From Euzebya sp051004735 (GTDB taxonomy: Bacteria > Actinomycetota > Nitriliruptoria > Euzebyales > Euzebyaceae): a stretch of 64,000 nt of DNA. This document shows, piece by piece, positions 59,529-64,000 of this stretch (position 1 is the stretch's first letter; the number at the start of each line of letters is the position of its first letter). The stretch is taken from positions 62,001 to 126,000 of the forward strand of contig JBPCKA010000080.1 of NCBI GenBank assembly GCA_051004735.1, written 5' to 3'. The notes under the pieces were generated by a model. The model had not been told where the DNA came from. It saw only the letters and a program-made list of their open reading frames with translations, and searched no databases. A program made the position numbers and the translations under genes.

Positions 59529-60278
59529 TTGTCCACCTCCCCCGCCTCGTCCACGCCCCCCGCGACCTACGATGACCTGTCCGCGGTCTACGTCAACTGC
59601 AGCCTGAAACCAGACCCTGCGCAGTCACACACGCAACTGCTGATGAACCGCTCAATTACCATCATGCAGTCGGTGGGTGTGTCGGTGACCACCATCCACG
59701 CTGCGGCCCACGACATCGCTACCGGTGTGTACCCCGACATGACCCAGCACGGTGCGGCGACGGACGGCTGGCCCCCATTGCAACAGCAAGTGATGGCCGC
59801 TGACATCCTGGTGTTGGGCACACCGATCTGGCTGGGCGACAAGTCTTCGGTGTGTACCCGGGTGATCGAGCGGCTGTACGGCTTCAGCAGCGAGCTGAAC
59901 GACCGCGGTCAGTACGCCTATTACGGACGGGTCGGGGGCTGCCTGGTGACGGGCAACGAGGACGGCGTGAAGCATATCGCGATGAACGTGTTGTATTCGC
60001 TGCAGCACCTGGGCTACACGATCCCTCCGCAGGCGGACGCGGGCTGGATCGGGGAAGTCGGGCCCGGCGCCAGCTACGGCGATGATCCTGACCAGGGGGA
60101 CACCCCAGTCGGCTTCGACAACGATTTCACCAACCGCAACACCACCTTCATGACCTGGAACTTGCTGCACCTGGCACGGCTGCTGCGCGATGCTGGTGGT
60201 GTTCCCGCCTACGGCAACCAACGTCCACGCTGGGCCGAGGGTGAACGGTTCGGCTTCCCCGAGTCAAAACGGCTATAA
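59529..60278 (+). CDS. Flavodoxin-like NAD(P)H-dependent oxidoreductase
   Basis: A 249-residue protein with a flavodoxin-like fold. After a Pro/Ser/Thr-rich N-terminus, AVYVNCSLKPDPAQSHT is the FMN phosphate loop; ILVLGTPIWLGDKSSVCTRV and GRVGGCLVTGNEDGVKHI are the other two flavin-contact regions, as in the FMN-reductase/iron-sulfur flavoprotein group. The TTG at 59529 follows GGAAGGA. It sits between lpdA and sucB on the same strand. Its electron partners are unknown. Confidence 0.8.
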   Translation: MSTSPASSTPPATYDDLSAVYVNCSLKPDPAQSHTQLLMNRSITIMQSVGVSVTTIHAAAHDIATGVYPDMTQHGAATDGWPPLQQQVMAADILVLGTPIWLGDKSSVCTRVIERLYGFSSELNDRGQYAYYGRVGGCLVTGNEDGVKHIAMNVLYSLQHLGYTIPPQADAGWIGEVGPGASYGDDPDQGDTPVGFDNDFTNRNTTFMTWNLLHLARLLRDAGGVPAYGNQRPRWAEGERFGFPESKRL

Positions 60279-60316
60279 CCCCACCAAGCCGTACCCACGC
60301 TAGAGAGGGCAATCTG

Positions 60317-62059
60317 ATGGCCACCGATGTCGAGCTCCCCCAGCTCGGAGAGTCCGTAACCGAGGGCACCGTCACCGCCTGGCTGGTCGAGGTAGGTGAC
60401 ACCGTCGAGGCGGATCAGCCGCTGTTTGAGTTGTCCAGCGACAAGATCGACACCGAGGTCCCCTCCCCTGCTGCCGGCACGGTCATCGAGATCCTGGTTC
60501 AGGTCGATGAGACCGTCGAGGTGGGGACGGTCGTGGCCCGCATCGGGGATTCGGAGGAGGCATCCTCTGACGGCGGCGGTGGCGACGGGGCTGAGGAGGA
60601 TGACGAGTCGGCGGAAGACGAGACGGTCGAAGAGGAGGCGGTCGACACTGCCGAGGCCAGCGACGATGAGAAGGCCCAGGCCGAGGCAGGGCGGGCTGGT
60701 GGTGGTGACGCCGTTGACGTGACCTTGCCCGAGCTCGGCGAATCCGTCACCGAGGGCACGATCACGGGCTGGTTGGTCGAGGTCGGCGACGAGGTCACCG
60801 AGGACCAACCGCTGTTCGAGCTTTCCAGCGACAAGATCGACACCGAGGTCCCCTCTCCCGCGGCCGGGACCATCAGCGAGATCCTGGTCGAGGTGGACCA
60901 GACGGTGGAGGTCGGCACGGTCGTCGCCCGCATCGGCGGGTCCGGCGAGGGCTCTGGTTCCTCCCCTGCCAGCGGGGAATCGGCAGCCGACACCGACGAC
61001 AGCGCGGGGGTGACAGATTCCGGCGATGACGGGTCTGCAGACGACGGCTCAACGGGTGGGGATGCGCCGACCACTGCGACTGGGTCCGATGCACTTGCCT
61101 CACCACTGGTCCGCAAGTTGGCCAGCGAGAACAACGTCGACCTGGACACGCTGAACGGTTCCGGCCAGGGCGGGCGGATCACGCGTGAGGACGTGGATGC
61201 GGCGATTTCTGGTGGAGGGCAGGACCAGACCGCAAAAGCGGCCGCACCCGACAAGCCCGCCAAGCCTTCCGACAAGTCAGACACGCCCGACAAGCCCGCC
61301 AAGCCAGCCGGCAAGCCCAGGGAGGCAGGCGAACGCGAGCAGGTCGAGGATCTCTCGCGTATCCGTCAGCGCATCGCCGAAAAGATGCTTGAGTCCCAAC
61401 GCGAAGCGGCGCAGCTCACCACCGTGCAGGAGGTGGACGTGACGGTCATGATGACCGCACGAGGCAGGCACAAGGACGACTTCAAGCAGCGTGAGGGCGT
61501 CTCGTTGTCCCCGTTTGCGATGGTCGCCCGGGCCGCACTCCAGGCCCTTCGCGACCACCCGATGATCAATGCCTCGGCCGATTGGACCAGCGGCAAGCTG
61601 TACAAGCGCGACTACGTGAACCTGGGTATCGCCGTGGATACCCCCAAGGGGCTGCTGGTCCCCAACGTCAAGGGTGCTGACGGCCTGACCGTCGCGGGAC
61701 TGGCCCGCGGTATCGCCCAGGCTGCCCAGAAGGCACGGGGCGAAGGTGGCCACAAACTGGACTTCGCCGACATCGAAGGGGGCACTTTCACGCTGACCAA
61801 CACGGGAAGCGTCGGCGTCCTGATCGACACGCCGATCCTGAACTATCCCGAGGTGGCGATCCTGGGCGTCGGTGCCATCAAGAAGCGTCCGGCCGTGATC
61901 GAGGGTGCTGACGGCAGCGAAGCGATCGCAATCCGCCACATGATGTATCTGTCGCTGACCTATGACCACCGTCTGCTGGACGGCGCGGACGCCGCCCGGT
62001 TCGTCACCGAGGTCAAGACGGTGTGTGAGTCAACGGACTGGGACCAGGAGATCGGCTGA
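60317..62059 (+). CDS. sucB: 2-oxoglutarate dehydrogenase E2, dihydrolipoyl succinyltransferase
   Basis: A 580-residue E2 with two N-terminal lipoyl domains (about residues 1-78 and 133-211), each with the lipoyl-Lys motif SSDKIDTEVPSP, joined by acidic linkers. A peripheral E3-binding domain follows (ASPLVRKLASENNVDLDTLN), then an Ala/Pro/Lys linker and the catalytic domain with NLGIAVDTPKGLLVPN, FTLTNTGSVGVLIDTPIL and the active site TYDHRLLDGADAARFV. It transfers succinyl (or another acyl) to CoA. The E1 gene is not present; E3 is encoded two genes upstream. A branched-chain or pyruvate E2 is the alternative. Confidence 0.88.
   Translation: MATDVELPQLGESVTEGTVTAWLVEVGDTVEADQPLFELSSDKIDTEVPSPAAGTVIEILVQVDETVEVGTVVARIGDSEEASSDGGGGDGAEEDDESAEDETVEEEAVDTAEASDDEKAQAEAGRAGGGDAVDVTLPELGESVTEGTITGWLVEVGDEVTEDQPLFELSSDKIDTEVPSPAAGTISEILVEVDQTVEVGTVVARIGGSGEGSGSSPASGESAADTDDSAGVTDSGDDGSADDGSTGGDAPTTATGSDALASPLVRKLASENNVDLDTLNGSGQGGRITREDVDAAISGGGQDQTAKAAAPDKPAKPSDKSDTPDKPAKPAGKPREAGEREQVEDLSRIRQRIAEKMLESQREAAQLTTVQEVDVTVMMTARGRHKDDFKQREGVSLSPFAMVARAALQALRDHPMINASADWTSGKLYKRDYVNLGIAVDTPKGLLVPNVKGADGLTVAGLARGIAQAAQKARGEGGHKLDFADIEGGTFTLTNTGSVGVLIDTPILNYPEVAILGVGAIKKRPAVIEGADGSEAIAIRHMMYLSLTYDHRLLDGADAARFVTEVKTVCESTDWDQEIG
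60323..60943 (+). repeat. Internal duplication encoding two lipoyl domains
   Basis: Two segments of about 235 bp, near 60323-60553 and 60713-60943, encode very similar lipoyl domains. The stretch from CCAGCGACAAGATCGACACC onward is nearly identical in both. It is an in-gene tandem duplication separated by an acidic linker. Confidence 0.75.
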
Positions 62060-62114
62060 CCGTTCTGCCCGTGACGGTGTGCGGCCCGGCCTTGGCACGG
62101 CAGGATGAACGATC

Positions 62115-63464
62115 ATGACGATCACCCCTCGCACCCCGCCGGGCACCATGGAACTGCTGCCGCGGCGACAGATCGCCTTCCAACGAATGGTCGACCAGAT
62201 CCGTGGTGCCTTCGAACGGTTTGGGTTCCTGCCCATCGAAACGCCGGCGTTCGAGGTGGCTGACGTGCTGCTGCGCAAGTCGGGCGGGGAGACCGAGAAG
62301 CAGGTCTACTTCGTGCAGTCCACCGGGTCGCTGGAGCAGGGCAACGCCCCCGACCTGGCCCTGCGGTTTGACCTGACGGTCCCGACCGCCCGCTACGTCG
62401 CCGAGCACGAACACGACTTGGCCTTCCCTTTCCGCCGCTACCAGATCCAGCGGGTCTACCGCGGCGAACGCGCCCAGAAGGGTCGCTATCGCGAGTTCCT
62501 GCAGTGCGACATCGACGTGATCGGCAGGGACACCCTGCCCGTGGACTACGACGCCGAGATCCCCGCCCTCATCCATGAGGTGTTCACCGACCTCGATATC
62601 GGACCCTTCCAGATCCACCTGAACAACCGCAAGGTCCTGCGGGGCTTCTTCGCCTCGTTGGGGGTGGCCGAGGGGCAGCGGCAAGGCGCAATCCTGCGGA
62701 CGATCGACAAGTTGGACAAGATCTCGGCCGACAAGGTCATGGCACTGTTGACCCAGGCGCCGATCGACATGACCCCAACCTCTGCACAGGCCGTGCTGGA
62801 CTTTGCCGCCTTCACCGGCCACGCCGCGCAGACCCTGGCTCACCTTGACGACATGGGGATCACCGACCCTGTGTTCGTCGAGGGGGTGGGCGAGTTGCGG
62901 ATTGTGGTCGAAGGGCTGACCGCCTATGGCGTGCCCGAGTCCAACTGGAGGATCAACCTGTCGATCGCACGTGGGTTGGACTACTACACCGGCACCGTTT
63001 ATGAGACCTTCCTGACCGATCACACAGGGATCGGTGCCGTCTGCTCAGGCGGCCGCTATGACGATCTGGCAAGCCTGTACACCTCCTCGCGCCTGCCGGG
63101 TGTGGGGGTGTCGCTGGGCCTGACCCGCCTGTTCTATGCGTTGGAGCAGGCCGGCATCGTCGGTGACGGACCCGGTACCGTCCAGGTGCTTGTCGCCTTG
63201 GTGGACCAGGGACTGAAGGCGGAGTATCTGGCGTTGGGCCGACAACTCCGCGACGTCGGGGTCAACACCGAGGTGCACCTCTCCCCCTCAAGGATCGGCA
63301 AACAGTTGTCCTACGCCGACAAGATCGGTGCCGCTCAGGTCGTGATCATCGGGCCACGTGAGCAGGCGGAAGGGATCGCCACCGTCAAGACCCTGGCAAC
63401 GGGCGAGCAGGTACAGATCCCTCGCTCAGAGTTGGTTGAGCATCTCAGCTCGCAACTGCGGTGA
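62115..63464 (+). CDS. hisS: Histidyl-tRNA synthetase
   Basis: A 449-residue class II synthetase for tRNA-His. Class II motif regions and His-specific signatures are visible: GTMELLPRRQIAFQRMVDQI, LALRFDLTVPTARYVA, VYRGERAQKGRYREFLQCDI (motif 2), ARGLDYYTGTVYETFL (HisA) and VSLGLTRLFYAL (motif 3). The anticodon domain is at the C-terminus (VQVLVALVDQGLKAEYLALG onward). The start has AGGATG upstream. The stop overlaps the lipB start (GTGA). Confidence 0.9.
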   Translation: MTITPRTPPGTMELLPRRQIAFQRMVDQIRGAFERFGFLPIETPAFEVADVLLRKSGGETEKQVYFVQSTGSLEQGNAPDLALRFDLTVPTARYVAEHEHDLAFPFRRYQIQRVYRGERAQKGRYREFLQCDIDVIGRDTLPVDYDAEIPALIHEVFTDLDIGPFQIHLNNRKVLRGFFASLGVAEGQRQGAILRTIDKLDKISADKVMALLTQAPIDMTPTSAQAVLDFAAFTGHAAQTLAHLDDMGITDPVFVEGVGELRIVVEGLTAYGVPESNWRINLSIARGLDYYTGTVYETFLTDHTGIGAVCSGGRYDDLASLYTSSRLPGVGVSLGLTRLFYALEQAGIVGDGPGTVQVLVALVDQGLKAEYLALGRQLRDVGVNTEVHLSPSRIGKQLSYADKIGAAQVVIIGPREQAEGIATVKTLATGEQVQIPRSELVEHLSSQLR

Positions 63465-64000
63465 GGATCATCCTGGATCCCCGTGCGGGTGCACCGATGT
63501 ATGTGGTGTGGGCGGGCAAGGTCGACTACCTGACCGCGCTTGGCTGGCAGGACCAGTTGGTCGCCGCCCGCCAGGCTGATCAGATCGATGACGTTCTGCT
63601 GCTGGTGACCCATCCACCGGTGTACACCGCCGGCCGTCACGCCAACATCGCGGCGAATCTGACAGGGCAGCGCCCTGACATTCCCGTCGTCCGCGTGGAC
63701 CGGGGTGGCGACCTGACCTATCACGGCCCCGGCCAGGTCGTGGCCTACCCGATCATGAGGCTGCCACAGCGGGGCGCCAGCCTTGCCTATGTGACCGCGC
63801 TGGAACAGGCGTTGATCGCCACCCTGGACACCTATCGGGTCGCCGGTGTACGCCGACCGGGATACCCGGGGGTCTGGGTGCGGGGTCCCGGTCAGTCCTG
63901 GGACAAGATCGCAGCCGTCGGGGTCAGAATCACCCGTGGGATCAGCAAGCACGGAGTGGCCCTGAATGTCGAGCCTGACCTGGATGATTACCGGGGCATC
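63461..64000 (+). CDS. lipB: Lipoyl(octanoyl) transferase, 3' end outside the window
   Basis: 180 residues of LipB are visible, running off the window edge. LLLVTHPPVYTAGRHANIAA, RVDRGGDLTYHGPGQVVAYP and DKIAAVGVRITRGISKHGVA are diagnostic; the Lys in DKIAAVG is the catalytic one, while the catalytic Cys should lie just beyond the edge. LipB moves octanoyl from ACP to lipoyl domains such as those of SucB or GcvH. The GTG start shares bases with the hisS stop. Its place in the lpdA-sucB-hisS run fits lipoyl metabolism. Confidence 0.9.
   Translation, partial: MRIILDPRAGAPMYVVWAGKVDYLTALGWQDQLVAARQADQIDDVLLLVTHPPVYTAGRHANIAANLTGQRPDIPVVRVDRGGDLTYHGPGQVVAYPIMRLPQRGASLAYVTALEQALIATLDTYRVAGVRRPGYPGVWVRGPGQSWDKIAAVGVRITRGISKHGVALNVEPDLDDYRGI

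Noticed and set aside
1..64000. CRISPR arrays, rRNA or tRNA genes
   Set aside because: No regularly spaced repeats, no rRNA-like conserved stretches and no cloverleaf sequences were recognised on either strand.

Overview
The window is one stretch of high-GC chromosome from an actinobacterium. Supporting evidence: a PimB'-type mannosyltransferase, SepH (DUF3071), the CBS-domain GMP reductase GuaB1, a DEDDh-exonuclease/UvrC-like fusion beside trpD, KorAB, a DUF222-HNH protein, and many starts 6-9 nt downstream of a TANNNT -10 box (leaderless transcripts). The exact lineage cannot be read from the sequence; a deep-branching class is possible but is only inference. No rRNA, tRNA or CRISPR array was seen.

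Layout. 1-2.8 kb: end of a GlgX-like gene abutting a beheaded VapC toxin, then a receptor Ser/Thr kinase with a TolB-like propeller. 3.2-6.0 kb: two coupled aldo/keto reductases and a PlsC-type acyltransferase. 6.0-9.2 kb: a surface-glycan set (DUF2142, GtrA, GT2, DUF2304). 9.2-11 kb: a Drr-type ABC exporter. 11-20 kb: M13 peptidase, LeuS, a DUF6882-like protein, GuaB1 and an S9 peptidase. 20-24 kb: an accessory patch (DUF222-HNH, AraC regulator, truncated VOC protein, YjbR protein, ABC-2 permease relic, TetR). 24-27.7 kb: a biotin-dependent acyl-CoA carboxylase pair. 27.8-32.4 kb: SMP-30 lactonase, PimB'-like GT, M48 protease, SepH, zinc-ribbon protein. 32.4-36.4 kb: a decayed photolyase, a receiver with degenerate GGDEF, DUF309, a flavoprotein reductase. 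36.4-38.2 kb: an SOS-type nuclease under two LexA boxes. 38.1-43.8 kb: a complete peptide ABC importer. 44.0-47.1 kb: a stand-alone Lrp ligand domain, a DUF559/AbiEi-like gene between 46-bp inverted repeats, TrpD and a receiver protein. 47.1-53.2 kb: a methyltransferase, KorB/KorA, then Fe-S supply genes (cysteine desulfurase, TusA, ErpA). 53.3-64 kb: glycerate kinase, NadA, an aspartoacylase-family enzyme, GcvT, Lpd, a flavodoxin-like protein, SucB, HisS and the start of LipB.

How the genes fit together. The right-hand half is centred on central carbon metabolism with Fe-S and lipoyl cofactors. KorAB offers a ferredoxin-linked 2-oxoacid route and SucB/Lpd/LipB a lipoyl-linked one; the desulfurase, TusA and ErpA could supply the clusters KorAB and NadA need. 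GcvT also needs a lipoyl partner and Lpd.

The most unusual structure is the 1,051-bp segment at 44403-45453: a single PD-(D/E)XK-like (DUF559) gene bracketed by inverted repeats matching at 42 of 46 positions, which looks like a one-gene mobile or selfish cassette. The clearest regulatory result is the pair of LexA-type boxes on the promoter and start codon of the exonuclease/GIY-YIG gene at 36.4 kb.
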